From positions 1 to 47,289 of the forward strand of contig DATGSX010000062.1 in NCBI GenBank assembly GCA_035302145.1: a DNA stretch of 47,289 nt, in the 5' to 3' direction. This document shows positions 18,066 through 26,033 of the stretch, one piece after another. Source of the stretch: JAJYTI01 sp035302145. GTDB lineage: Bacteria; Bacteroidota; Bacteroidia; Flavobacteriales; Flavobacteriaceae. The stretch's first letter is position 1. Every line of letters begins with the position of its first letter. The notes under the pieces were generated by a model. It worked only from the letters and a program-made list of their open reading frames with translations. It made no database searches and was not told the DNA's origin. The position numbers were made by a program, and so were the translations under genes.

Positions 18066-18282
18066 AACACTTTTTAAAAAAGGAATTAAGTTTTTACTGA
18101 TAGCTCTTCCTCTATTAGTACTAGCCCCTGTATTAATAACCGTAGCAAGACTAAACAAAGAAACCTTTATATTTTGGGTGATATTCATTCCCGGCATGAT
18201 GGCATTCGTAGCAGCTATGTATATGATTTATAAAGGGGTGAATACGTTGATGGAGGCGTTTTTTTCTAAAAAAGAATCGTAA
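18049..18282 (+). CDS. DUF6095-like small membrane protein
   Basis: A 77-residue protein starting MHKTDRTLFKKGIKFLL at an ATG inside the 3' end of murQ (shifted frame, 17-base overlap). Two membrane segments: about 14-32 (LLIALPLLVLAPVLITVA) and about 40-60 (FIFWVIFIPGMMAFVAAMYMIY). This layout, with the YKGVNTLMEAFF tail, resembles the flavobacterial DUF6095 family. Translationally coupled to murQ. Function unknown. Longer upstream starts would run further inside murQ and are rejected. Confidence 0.75.
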   Translation: MHKTDRTLFKKGIKFLLIALPLLVLAPVLITVARLNKETFIFWVIFIPGMMAFVAAMYMIYKGVNTLMEAFFSKKES

Positions 18283-18580
18283 CTGGTGACTGGTGAAGTC
18301 TTCGCTAGCTCTATATGATGAGTTGGCGAGTGGGTGACTTGGCGATAGGGTGATTCTACGGGGCTGAGGCTCTCGAAGCCCGATCTTATGTTGCCTTCGC
18401 TAACTCTATATGACGACTTGGTCTGTGGGTGAAGGATAAAAACGAGCATCGAAGTAGCTTCATAGCCTTTGGCTATTCCGCGTTTAATCGGTTAATCGTT
18501 TAACTGTTTAGGAGATGCCTTATTGGTAAATAGAGTAATCTTTATTCCAATTTGTATTTCTGTAATTTCGGAGACTGGAG
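18283..18580. repeat. degenerate intergenic repeat phrases, first block
   Basis: A non-coding stretch made of near-repeats. About 37 bases at 18302-18338 (TTCGCTAGCTCTATATGATG...) recur at 18395-18431 with a few changes, each ending in a GTGGGTGA-like phrase. The block opens with TAACTGGTGACTGGTGAAG, related to the GTGACTAGT phrase near 28059. Related strings occur inverted at 23060-23100 and 28415-28452. No gene is credible here. Confidence 0.55.
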
Positions 18581-18622
18581 ATGCCTTCGGAGGAGTATCT
18601 CATTATTTTAAGGGAGTGTCCC

Positions 18623-18781
18623 ATTAAAAATAAACTCTCATTCCCTACAGATGAAGCAGTTATGAAATCGGTTTTTCTAGCCTTACGAGAGTCTACTAAG
18701 AAATGGACAAGACTGATTCGTAACTGGGCATTATTTTTAAGTCAATTTTTAATTATATTTGAAGAAAGGGTCCGATTATAA
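18623..18781 (+). pseudogene. IS256-family transposase, C-terminal remnant
   Basis: The frame IKNKLSFPTDEAVMKSVFLA...KKWTRLIRNWALFLSQF...FEERVRL-stop matches the C-terminus of IS256-type (mutator) transposases, where TKxKxxFPxDxAxxKxxYLA and KKWT..IRNW....QFAI.FEGR are conserved. Nothing of the catalytic core precedes it. The open frame extends back to 18581, but the first 14 residues do not belong to the family and derive from flanking sequence. Confidence 0.75.
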
Positions 18782-18808
18782 GAAAAAACGAACCCTCTAT
18801 TTTTTCAC

Positions 18809-18833
18809 CTTACACACTTTATGGGATAGTGTC
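18809..18833. repeat. IS256-type right terminal repeat
   Basis: The complement of these 25 bases matches the sequence at 19083-19107 at 15 of 25 positions, including TAAA, TGTGT and AG at the inner end. It follows the transposase C-terminal remnant by 28 bases, the expected place for the right end. Confidence 0.5.
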
Positions 18834-18869
18834 GGGAGTGTCTACCTTCGCAGGCTCAAGCGTTACTAT

Positions 18870-18904
18870 TACCTGTCATCCTGAACTTGTTTCAGGACCT
18901 CATG
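18870..18904. repeat. REP-like hairpin repeat
   Basis: CTGTCATCCTGAACTTGTTT followed by CAGGACCTCAT forms a short stem (TCCTGAA / TTCAGGA). Strings of this type (GTCAT-C-TGAACTTGTTTCAG) are widely repeated in Bacteroidetes genomes between genes. Confidence 0.6.
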
Positions 18905-18939
18905 TTTCAATTACGGGAATATCCCACTAAATTTCTAAC

Positions 18940-19044
18940 AAACCCATCTTTGTTTGTGACAAACCCTCCTTTGTTTGTGGCAAACCCAACTCTGTTTGTG
19001 GCAAACCCATCCCTGTTTTTGATAAACCCATCTCTGTTTGTGAG
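18940..19044. repeat. tandem array, five 21-bp units
   Basis: Five directly abutting units at 18940, 18961, 18982, 19003 and 19024, each starting AAACCC and built on AAACCCATCT-CTGTTTGTG(A/G)-(C/T/G). There are no spacers, so it is not CRISPR. The period is a multiple of three and the minus strand reads as heptapeptides (HKQRWVC-like) without stops, but that frame reaches its start only inside the IS256 remnant. Confidence 0.9.
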
Positions 19045-19082
19045 AAATAATGGGAGTGTAATTTAAACTCTGTATAACTCCT

Positions 19083-19107
19083 AGAGGGCGTTCATTAAAC
19101 TGTGTCA
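19083..19107. repeat. IS256-type left terminal repeat
   Basis: GAGGGCGTTCATTAAACTGT plus GTCAG, 41 bases before the transposase N-terminal remnant, in the position and style of a left end of this IS family. Partner of 18809-18833. Confidence 0.5.
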
Positions 19108-19147
19108 GATTAAAAATTATAGTATTTAATCTTTTAAATTTGATTGT

Positions 19148-19513
19148 ATGGATGAAAAATTTAACTTCGATGCGTTCTCTCGCTATGCGATGGCGAAGCT
19201 CAAACATGGAGAGCCTTTAACTAGAACAAAAGGCGTTTTCACTCCCTTACTAAAAATGTTTTTAGAGGCCTCTTTGGAAGGTGAAGCTATAGAAACATAT
19301 AGAGAAAACTAAAGCCGTTAAAATAGACGCAACTGCAAGTCTCGTAAGACTATGAAGAGTGATTTAGGTAAGTTTCAATTAGAGACACCTAGAGACAGAA
19401 ATGGCACTTTCGAACCGCAAACTGTACCTAAGAGACAGGATGTTATAGCTAGTGATGTAGAAAAGAATAATCATTTTAGTTTATATGCCAAAAATGTATT
19501 TATGTACCCCTAG
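19148..19513 (+). pseudogene. IS256-family transposase, N-terminal remnant
   Basis: From ATG the frame reads MDEKFNFDAFSRYAMAKLKH, then GEPLTRTKGVFTPLLKMFLEASLEGEA, followed by two in-frame TAA codons. It continues in the same frame as NRRNCKSRKTMKSDLGKF, QLETPRDRNGTFEPQTVPKRQ and ...FSLYAKN. These are the N-terminal segments of IS256-family transposases (LEAALEGE...NRRNGKS.KT...F.L.TPRDRNG.FEPQ...KRQ). The catalytic core is absent; the frame breaks after FSLYAKNVFMYP. Clearly inactive. Confidence 0.8.
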
Positions 19514-19549
19514 CCACCACGTAAAACCCCGCACCCTACAACCTACTTA

Positions 19550-20488
19550 CTAAAAATACCTAAACGGTTTCATAATAGCATCGAACGTATTAATTACATC
19601 GAATCGCATAATGACCTCGTAGGAACCATCGCTATATTTTTGTAAATCGGTGAGTTGATAGTCGTATCCGACACCGAGGAAAATACTTGGAGATACTTGA
19701 AAACCGGCCATAGCTGCTAAAGCAGCATCGCCTCGCCAGGATGCACCCAAAGTGAGTTTTTCATCGAATATAAAGTTGGCCGAGAAGTCCCATTGTAATG
19801 GTGCGCCTCGGACCACTTTAATCATGGTAGTTGGTTTGAATTGTAGGTTAAAAGAAAAATCGAATACGTAGCCTCCTATAAAATAAAAGTGCATTCTGTC
19901 GGATGCTATGGATTGCATGTTACTATTATTGCTTCTAACGTAATGCTGCGTTTCTAAAAAGTTAGGAACCGATGCGCCAATGTACCAATGGTCAGTGTTT
20001 AAATAAACTCCTGCTCCTATTTTTGGTTGCCAGCGATTATCGATATTTTCTTGATACAACGGATCGTGTGGGTTATAGATATCGAGTTTGGTGAAGTCTA
20101 CCTCCAAGACATCGAAGCCACCTTTTATACCAAAACTTAGTCTTGTATCGTCGTCTACGGGAATCGCATAGGCATAATCTATGGCAACATCGGTTTGGGT
20201 AGACGGTCCAATTTCATCGTGGATTACGGATAATCCAAGGCCCATATTTCTTCTTTTTCCTATCGGTGAGTTAATAGTAAACGTAACTGTTTTTGGAGCA
20301 CCTTCTATTCCTACCCATTGCGTACGGTAAAGCAATCCAAAACTGAGCATTTTTCTGTTGCCTGAATACGCTGGGTTAATGATCTGCGTGTTATACATAT
20401 ACTGCGTATACTGTGGCTCCTGTTGGGCAAAAAGAGTAGAAGGAAGCGAGAGAAAAACAATAAAAATTAAATAAAAAAAAATGCGCAT
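19550..20488 (-). CDS. PorP/SprF family type IX secretion outer-membrane protein
   Basis: A 312-residue outer-membrane beta-barrel with signal peptide (about 1-21, ending LFAQQ). The start of the mature part, QEPQYTQYMYNTQIINPAYSGNRKMLSFGLLYRTQWVGIEGAPKTVTFTINSPI, is the hallmark of PorP/SprF proteins, and the C-terminus ends in a barrel strand. In Flavobacterium johnsoniae SprF is needed for export of its neighbour SprB; copies like this one usually sit directly after a type-B (CHU_C) substrate, as here, 11 bases behind the 409-residue protein. Confidence 0.92.
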   Translation of the reverse strand: MRIFFYLIFIVFLSLPSTLFAQQEPQYTQYMYNTQIINPAYSGNRKMLSFGLLYRTQWVGIEGAPKTVTFTINSPIGKRRNMGLGLSVIHDEIGPSTQTDVAIDYAYAIPVDDDTRLSFGIKGGFDVLEVDFTKLDIYNPHDPLYQENIDNRWQPKIGAGVYLNTDHWYIGASVPNFLETQHYVRSNNSNMQSIASDRMHFYFIGGYVFDFSFNLQFKPTTMIKVVRGAPLQWDFSANFIFDEKLTLGASWRGDAALAAMAGFQVSPSIFLGVGYDYQLTDLQKYSDGSYEVIMRFDVINTFDAIMKPFRYF

Positions 20489-20499
20489 AGCAAACTCGA

Positions 20500-21729
20500 T
20501 TATCGGTTAAGGTATAAATACCCTTGTTTAGACTTTGACTTCCCTGTTTCTGGAACTACATAATCAAAAATATAGAAATAGGTCCCTATGGGGAGTTCAT
20601 CGCCTTTCTTTATTGTTATTCGGCCTTCAGAGATACCTCGGAACACATTATTATTTGTATCGTAACCTCGAACATCAAAAACCAAGGTACCCCAACGGTT
20701 AAATATACGTACGCGATTTTCCGGAAAATTATCTATCCCAATTATTCTAAAATAATCGTTACCACCAGGGTCATTTGGGTTTATAGCATTGTAGATTAAC
20801 ACATCCTCATCATCTGGAATAAATCGTATCGTTCCCAAGGTAAACACGTCATATCCCTGCGCTTTGGCGATACTAGTCACCCTATTTTCGTTGTTATCAA
20901 CACTACCCCCTAAACTTATCCATTGCATAGCAAGAGGATCCCATGTAAGAATAGCTAAAGATTCAAAGTCTTGAAGTAAACGAAATGGTGTAGTACGATC
21001 GTCCCAAGTTAAGTGTACCAATACTTCGCCACTTGCCGTAGCTTCTTCTATTTTCCAATACTCTTGGGCATTAATTTCTAGGATGTTATCGGCATGCTGG
21101 TCGTACGGATATTGGCTATTGGAGTTAAAAACCTGGTATTCTGCTACATAGGAAGTCGAGATATCGCCTAATTGGATAACACCTCCTGGACGATACATTT
21201 CTTCTTTTCCTATTGGGAAAACAAATGAGTTATTGCCAAATTTATATACTTTGCCATTTACATAGCTTCTATCGCTAGTGTTTCTATGCGTGGCATCTTC
21301 TTCAAAAGTTATCTGTCCGCCATAGGAAAGATTGTCTATAATACCTTGTTGAAAATCAGCCTCACCAAAAACATACATGCTGCCCGAGAGATAGAAACTG
21401 TAAGCATCTACAGCGTTGTCGAAAAGTACGTGGTTAAAGTCGGAACTGATAAGCCCTCCTATTTCCTGAGGCCCATCTAAGCCTTGAAAACGAGTATAGC
21501 CGTTTAAACCAGGGGTAAATCTAGCGTCTCCATCATTAAAGAAATTCCCACGAAGGAGTACTTCCCCATCGTTGGTATAGACTCCTGTAGCTTTATTAAC
21601 GAAGTTCGCCTTGGTAGTCAGCAAAGCATCTTCACTAATATAAAGCACTCCTTTGTTATACAAATGCCCGCGCTGGGCCGATGCTAACAAGGGTAGGCAA
21701 AGGAGTAATATGTTACATAAAGTACGCAT
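20500..21729 (-). CDS. secreted protein with gliding-type (CHU_C) C-terminal domain
   Basis: A 409-residue protein with a signal peptide (MRTLCNILLLCLPLLASA). The last about 95 residues form a gliding-motility-associated C-terminal domain: YNAINPNDPGGNDYFRIIGIDNFPENRVRIFNRWG, VFDVRGYDTNNNVFRGI and PIGTYFYIFDYV, the signal for type IX (type B) export. The middle (about 20-300) is beta-rich without a recognised adhesin domain, so this is a small substrate compared with SprB-like giants. In an operon with its PorP/SprF partner. Confidence 0.85.
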   Translation of the reverse strand: MRTLCNILLLCLPLLASAQRGHLYNKGVLYISEDALLTTKANFVNKATGVYTNDGEVLLRGNFFNDGDARFTPGLNGYTRFQGLDGPQEIGGLISSDFNHVLFDNAVDAYSFYLSGSMYVFGEADFQQGIIDNLSYGGQITFEEDATHRNTSDRSYVNGKVYKFGNNSFVFPIGKEEMYRPGGVIQLGDISTSYVAEYQVFNSNSQYPYDQHADNILEINAQEYWKIEEATASGEVLVHLTWDDRTTPFRLLQDFESLAILTWDPLAMQWISLGGSVDNNENRVTSIAKAQGYDVFTLGTIRFIPDDEDVLIYNAINPNDPGGNDYFRIIGIDNFPENRVRIFNRWGTLVFDVRGYDTNNNVFRGISEGRITIKKGDELPIGTYFYIFDYVVPETGKSKSKQGYLYLNR

Positions 21730-22084
21730 AAACAGCTATTTGTTCTTAAAGTTAAGTATTTTTTTAGTTATTATTTAACTTTGGCTTACATGGTAGCATA
21801 GGATATAATTTTTCTGGGTAAAAGTATACATCCTATGGTCTACTACTTCAGCATAGTTCGTATTACTTGTGAGACTCTCATAATCTTCGACCAAAATAAA
21901 ACATCTTAATTAACTGTAAATGTGGCAAGAAGCTCATTCATACGAATATTCGGGATAATCCGAATTCCTGTTTTTAACTTAATTTAGCCCTTGTGGTAGA
22001 TCTGCTAGTAACTTATCTTCTATTTCAATAGTTGTCATGTTCAAGTTATAAGTACAACAGGCCAAGTTGATTTTAATTTGAGTT

Positions 22085-22162
22085 GTGAAGAACAAATATA
22101 GTCAGTTCAATTTTGAGGAAAAACTTCAAATTGAAGCCTTATTAAAGGCTAGAAAAAAATAG
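22085..22162 (+). pseudogene. IS30-family transposase, N-terminal remnant
   Basis: From GTG the frame reads MKNKYSQFNFEEKLQIEALL followed by KARKK and a stop. YSQ-F-EE-QIEALLKA resembles the N-terminal helix-turn-helix of IS30 transposases (YKQLT.E.R.QI.ALLKAG.S..EIA). A +1 shift continues with NSEIA before a further stop. Nothing of the catalytic domain follows. Confidence 0.45.
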
Positions 22163-22215
22163 TGAAATAGCCTAAGAATATACTCAGCAACAAGCTTCCC
22201 ACGCTTACCTATGTT

Positions 22216-22425
22216 TCATTTGAGTTCTCGCCCAATTGTAAACTTATTATTTGAATCTTGATATTTAAAGTAAAAAGTGAAGGTGATCTTACAATATTCG
22301 GTTTTGAAGCCAATGATTTTTTGCTTAACTCTAAGTAACATTCTATTTCCAATAGATGCTAATGTAAAGCTAGACCCAGACACTTTCATATAGGATAAAA
22401 ATAGAAGTCGAGTATTAGAAACCAA
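22216..22425 (-). CDS. unassigned short open frame, doubtful
   Basis: A 69-residue frame in the decayed zone. The C-terminal half (FKTEYCKITFTFYFKYQDSNNKFTIGRELK) has the alternating pattern of beta strands and could be the tail of a former larger protein, since the frame stays open for some codons upstream of the ATG. No family was recognised. It may equally be chance. Confidence 0.2.
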   Translation of the reverse strand: MVSNTRLLFLSYMKVSGSSFTLASIGNRMLLRVKQKIIGFKTEYCKITFTFYFKYQDSNNKFTIGRELK

Positions 22426-22605
22426 TGAAAACTTGGTTTTGATAGTGATTTACCCTGTGAGTAGTGAGCAAGTACTAAATGACTAAAGAGGATACTATTG
22501 GGTCAATATAAAAGCTAATTAGCTAGCAGAACATATTATAGGAAATATTTTTCATCTTTTTTATCTTATCTTAAATTTAGAAATGAATTACATGTATACT
22601 TTAGT

Positions 22606-23084
22606 AATAGGTTGTGGGAGGTTGTGGGTAGCAGGTATTAAGTAGAGATTACTAGGTTGTATCTGAAAGGGTGCGGGTTTTACGTAGTGGTGAGATACAA
22701 AAACACAAGAAAACAAAAATACATTTCAAAAAATCTGTGGGAATCCGTGTGGATCTGTGGTGAAAGTTTAACAGGTAACAGGTTGTGCCGCGAAGTGTTT
22801 TATTCTTAGCATACTCTGCGGTATTTTGGCGTTCTTTGTGTAATAGCTTTTGTTAGTTTCGGGGTTTTACGAGTGAATGAACTACGAGTGAGCGAAATTA
22901 TCTGTGGAATCTAATAAAATCTGTGGTGTATTTTGAGTGCGAGTTGCGAAATTGCGATTCGCGAGGTGTGGTGAACAAGACAAGAGAACTATTTTGCGGA
23001 TATTCGAATTAGCGAATTTGCAGATATCAGGTTGTGTCGCGAAGGTTCGCTCTCTCTCCCACTCGCCAAGTCGCTCACTCGTGC
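22606..23084. repeat. degenerate repeat phrases, left flank of the dnaE-dinB cassette
   Basis: Patchwork of phrases found again at 28036-28459. CATTTCAAAAAATCTGTG (22722-22739) recurs exactly at 28117-28134, and ATATTCGAATTAGCGAATT (23000-23018) exactly at 28257-28275. AGGTTGTGTCGCGAAGGTTCGC near 23029 recurs near 28294 with small changes and again, partially, near 22780. The phrase GGGTGCGGGTTTTACGTAGT near 22669 is found inverted near 19514. Small open frames in this block are artefacts of the repeats. Confidence 0.7.
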
Positions 23085-26027
23085 CTATCCCTCACTCCTT
23101 GGATCAGGTTTCAAAGGCATTTTTGCACACCGGTATACTTCTATAACGGGGAAGTCGAAGTCGAGGACTACTTTGCCTTCTATCAAATACAAGCCCTTAC
23201 CACGCAAAGGATATCGAAATAGATTCTGAGGAAAGTGGACAGTTTCTATAAAATCGCCATGCACGTCCATAAAAGTTCCGAACTTCATGATTTTATTGTT
23301 TTTGGTACGCACGGTTTTCCATGTGGCCAAATAAGCTACTACGCGTACTTTCTTATTGGTATGTGCTGCTAAATTTTGTGCCACTACATTACCACGGTAA
23401 TCGGACTTAGCAAAGTCGAATATACTCCCTGAAACAGGGAAACCTAGAAGCTCTATTTCATCGTATAAATCCTCTAGCAAACTTGTTTCTACCTTTGGTA
23501 AACTCATTTCTGTCTGCATACTTTCAAATAACATGGGACCATCATGCACGGGGTCTTTTCTTGTTTGCAACAGGATATGCGCCTCCCACAAGAGTGTTTT
23601 TTTATCCCTCTTTAAAAATCTAAAAGCACCTGAACGAATTAATAATATAATCTGCTCTAATCCAGCTTGTATACGTCTATGGAAGTTTTCTAAATCTGTA
23701 TAAGGACCATTTGCTTCACGTTCTTTAGGAATACGGTCTGCTAATTTACCTTCTAAATGTAACAAGCAGTCGAATCCTAAATAAATAGTTTCTCCTTCTA
23801 TATGAGTATGGTAAAAGCTGTTATTTACACAAGGTAAACGCACTTGTCCTCCTGCTTTTTTTGCTTCATTTATGTAAACTTCACGACTATAATAGCCCCC
23901 ATAGTTATTTAAAACCGCTACCATGAACTCTAGGGGAAAATAAGTTTTAAGATACAAGCTCTGATAGCTTTCTACAGCAAAAGAAGCACTGTGAGCTTTA
24001 TTAAAGCTATAGCCTGCAAAGGATTCCATTTGTCGCCACACCTCAGCTGTTATTTCTTCTGCATGGCCTTTGGCTCGGCAATTAGCCCAATACTTATCCT
24101 CTATTTCTACCAAATGCTTCTTACTTCGGTACTTTCCGCTCATCATACGGCGCAACACATCGGCGTCAGCCAAATCCAACCCACCAAAATGATGGCCAAT
24201 TTTCATCACATCTTCTTGATAAACCATCACCCCATAGGTTTCTTCTAAATGCTCTTTAAAGACTGGATGAAAGTATTCTACCTTTTCTGGATGGTGATGT
24301 CTTTCAATATAGGTGTGCATCATTCCCGAGGAAGCTACCCCAGGGCGAATAATTGAGCTTGCAGCTACTAAGGTAAGGTAATTGTCGCAAGCTAACTTTC
24401 GTAACAACTGACGCATAGCAGGGCTCTCGATATAGAAACAACCAACCGTATTGGCTTTCTTTAATTCCGCAGCTATTTTAGGATCTTCAAAGCGCTCCTC
24501 GCTAGGAGCTGTATCTACCTTTATCCCTCTGTTTTGCAGAATAATTTCTCTGCAATCTTTAATATGTCCAATGCCACGCTGCGAAAGGATATCGAATTTT
24601 TCGAATCCGATATCTTCTGCTACATACATATCGTATTGTACCGTAGGCAAACCTTTTGGTGGATAATCTAAGGCGGAATAGTAGGTTAATGGTTTATCCG
24701 AAATCAAAACGCCCGAGGCATGAATGGTACGTTGGTTAGGAAAATCGACCAACTGCTTGTATACGCTAAGAATATGCTGTGTTATTTCATTTTCATTCAG
24801 TTTATGTCTTGGATCTCGAATTAACCGATCGATTTCCGTTTTCGGCAACCCATAAATTTTCCCCAGCTCTCTGATTATAGAGCGATCCTTAAACGTACTA
24901 ATGGCCCCCATAAGTGCCGTATGCTCATTTTGATAGCGCTTAAAGATATAATCGAACATCTCGTCGCGATCTTGCCAAGAGAAGTCTATATCGAAATCTG
25001 GTGGATTTCTACGTCTAGGATTTAGGAATCGTTCAAAATATAGGTTTAGTTTTATCGGACACACATCGGTAATCCCCAAGCAGTAAGCCACAATACTATT
25101 GGCACCACTCCCCCGCCCTACATAATGAAAATCGCGTCCTCGTGCGTAGCGACAGATATCATCGGTAATCAAAAAATAACTAGAAAAGTTTAGAGAATCA
25201 ATTACTTCCAATTCGCTCAACAACCGAGCTTTGGCCTCTTTATTCTGTGTGCCATAACGCCTGGCTAACCCATCCATGGCATATTTATGTAGCAACTCTT
25301 TGTCGTCGTATGAATTCCCTGTAAAGGTTTGTTTGTTCTTGGGAGTTTCAAAGTCAAAATTAAAACTACAGGCTGTCAATAAACGTTCTGTGTTTCTACG
25401 AATTTCTGGATAGGCTTGAAATCCTTGCCACAGGATATCTTTAGAAATAAATACTTCATCGGCTGGCGCATATTGGTTTGCTTCTAGCTGGGTGAACAAA
25501 ATGTTGTTATCAATAGCGCGTAACTGTTTGTGAAGCAGATGTTCCTCTCTTTTAAAAGATACGGCCTGACAAATTACATAACGTTCGCGTTCTTGTGGCG
25601 AATCCATAATAAGCTGGTTCCTCTGGCTGTAGCGTATACCTATAAACTCATTCGGTTTAAGACTGGCTACCGTTCGGCTTTTATACGGATAAATCACAAA
25701 AACATGCTGCCATTCTGGAGCGACTTCGGGTAAAGGTTGTTTGGTTTTATTCGCTTCCGTTAGTAATTCATTTAACTCTTTAAATCCTTCTTCATTTCTG
25801 GCAATACCTATATAGAGTAACTCCGAACCATTACGGAATTCTACCCCTGCCAAGCCATTTATACCTGCTGTTTTACAAGCTTTTATAAAAGGGAATATGG
25901 CAGAGGTATTGTTAATATCGGTCAGTACCCCTGTAGTATAGCCATAGTATTGCATTCCTTTTACCAATTGCTGAATACTAAGAGTACCATATCGCAAACT
26001 ATGCCAGCTATGTAAATTAAGGAGCAT
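23085..26027 (-). CDS. error-prone DNA polymerase III alpha-type subunit (DnaE2/ImuC-like)
   Basis: A 980-residue C-family polymerase, shorter than a replicative DnaE (about 1,150-1,450). An N-terminal PHP domain (LHSWHSLRYGTLSIQQLV, about 5-90) is followed by palm motifs GRGSGANSIVAYCLGI and PPDFDIDFSW (catalytic aspartates, about 345), LSQRGIGHIKD, and fingers/helix-hairpin-helix parts such as SFNKAHSASFAVESYQSLYLKTYFPLEFM. It ends with an OB-fold (VAYLATWKTVRTKNNKIMKFGTF). It starts 6 bases after dinB and surely forms an operon with it, as in imuB-dnaE2 mutasomes. The last residues and stop codon lie within the flanking repeat block. Confidence 0.9.
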   Translation of the reverse strand: MLLNLHSWHSLRYGTLSIQQLVKGMQYYGYTTGVLTDINNTSAIFPFIKACKTAGINGLAGVEFRNGSELLYIGIARNEEGFKELNELLTEANKTKQPLPEVAPEWQHVFVIYPYKSRTVASLKPNEFIGIRYSQRNQLIMDSPQERERYVICQAVSFKREEHLLHKQLRAIDNNILFTQLEANQYAPADEVFISKDILWQGFQAYPEIRRNTERLLTACSFNFDFETPKNKQTFTGNSYDDKELLHKYAMDGLARRYGTQNKEAKARLLSELEVIDSLNFSSYFLITDDICRYARGRDFHYVGRGSGANSIVAYCLGITDVCPIKLNLYFERFLNPRRRNPPDFDIDFSWQDRDEMFDYIFKRYQNEHTALMGAISTFKDRSIIRELGKIYGLPKTEIDRLIRDPRHKLNENEITQHILSVYKQLVDFPNQRTIHASGVLISDKPLTYYSALDYPPKGLPTVQYDMYVAEDIGFEKFDILSQRGIGHIKDCREIILQNRGIKVDTAPSEERFEDPKIAAELKKANTVGCFYIESPAMRQLLRKLACDNYLTLVAASSIIRPGVASSGMMHTYIERHHHPEKVEYFHPVFKEHLEETYGVMVYQEDVMKIGHHFGGLDLADADVLRRMMSGKYRSKKHLVEIEDKYWANCRAKGHAEEITAEVWRQMESFAGYSFNKAHSASFAVESYQSLYLKTYFPLEFMVAVLNNYGGYYSREVYINEAKKAGGQVRLPCVNNSFYHTHIEGETIYLGFDCLLHLEGKLADRIPKEREANGPYTDLENFHRRIQAGLEQIILLIRSGAFRFLKRDKKTLLWEAHILLQTRKDPVHDGPMLFESMQTEMSLPKVETSLLEDLYDEIELLGFPVSGSIFDFAKSDYRGNVVAQNLAAHTNKKVRVVAYLATWKTVRTKNNKIMKFGTFMDVHGDFIETVHFPQNLFRYPLRGKGLYLIEGKVVLDFDFPVIEVYRCAKMPLKPDPRSEG

Positions 26028-26033
26028 AATTTT

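Larger units (their letters stand above)
21730..22600. other. gene-poor stretch with decayed sequence
   Basis: About 870 bases without a convincing gene. It contains the IS30-type remnant at 22085, an unassigned open frame at 22216-22425 on the minus strand and AT-rich spacer. A short minus frame MTTIEIEDKLLADLPQGLN (near 21980-22038) is too short to judge. No RNA gene was seen. Confidence 0.5.

Noticed and set aside
18940..19044. Possible CRISPR array
   Set aside because: Units abut with no spacers, the period is only 21 bases, and no cas genes are present.
18935..19207. Minus-strand frame with HKQRWVC repeats
   Set aside because: It arises from the 21-bp tandem array read through the IS256 left end and into the transposase remnant; no plausible start or family.
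22937..23229. Three overlapping plus-strand frames of about 62-69 codons
   Set aside because: They consist of the degenerate repeat phrases and the antisense of the dnaE 3' end.
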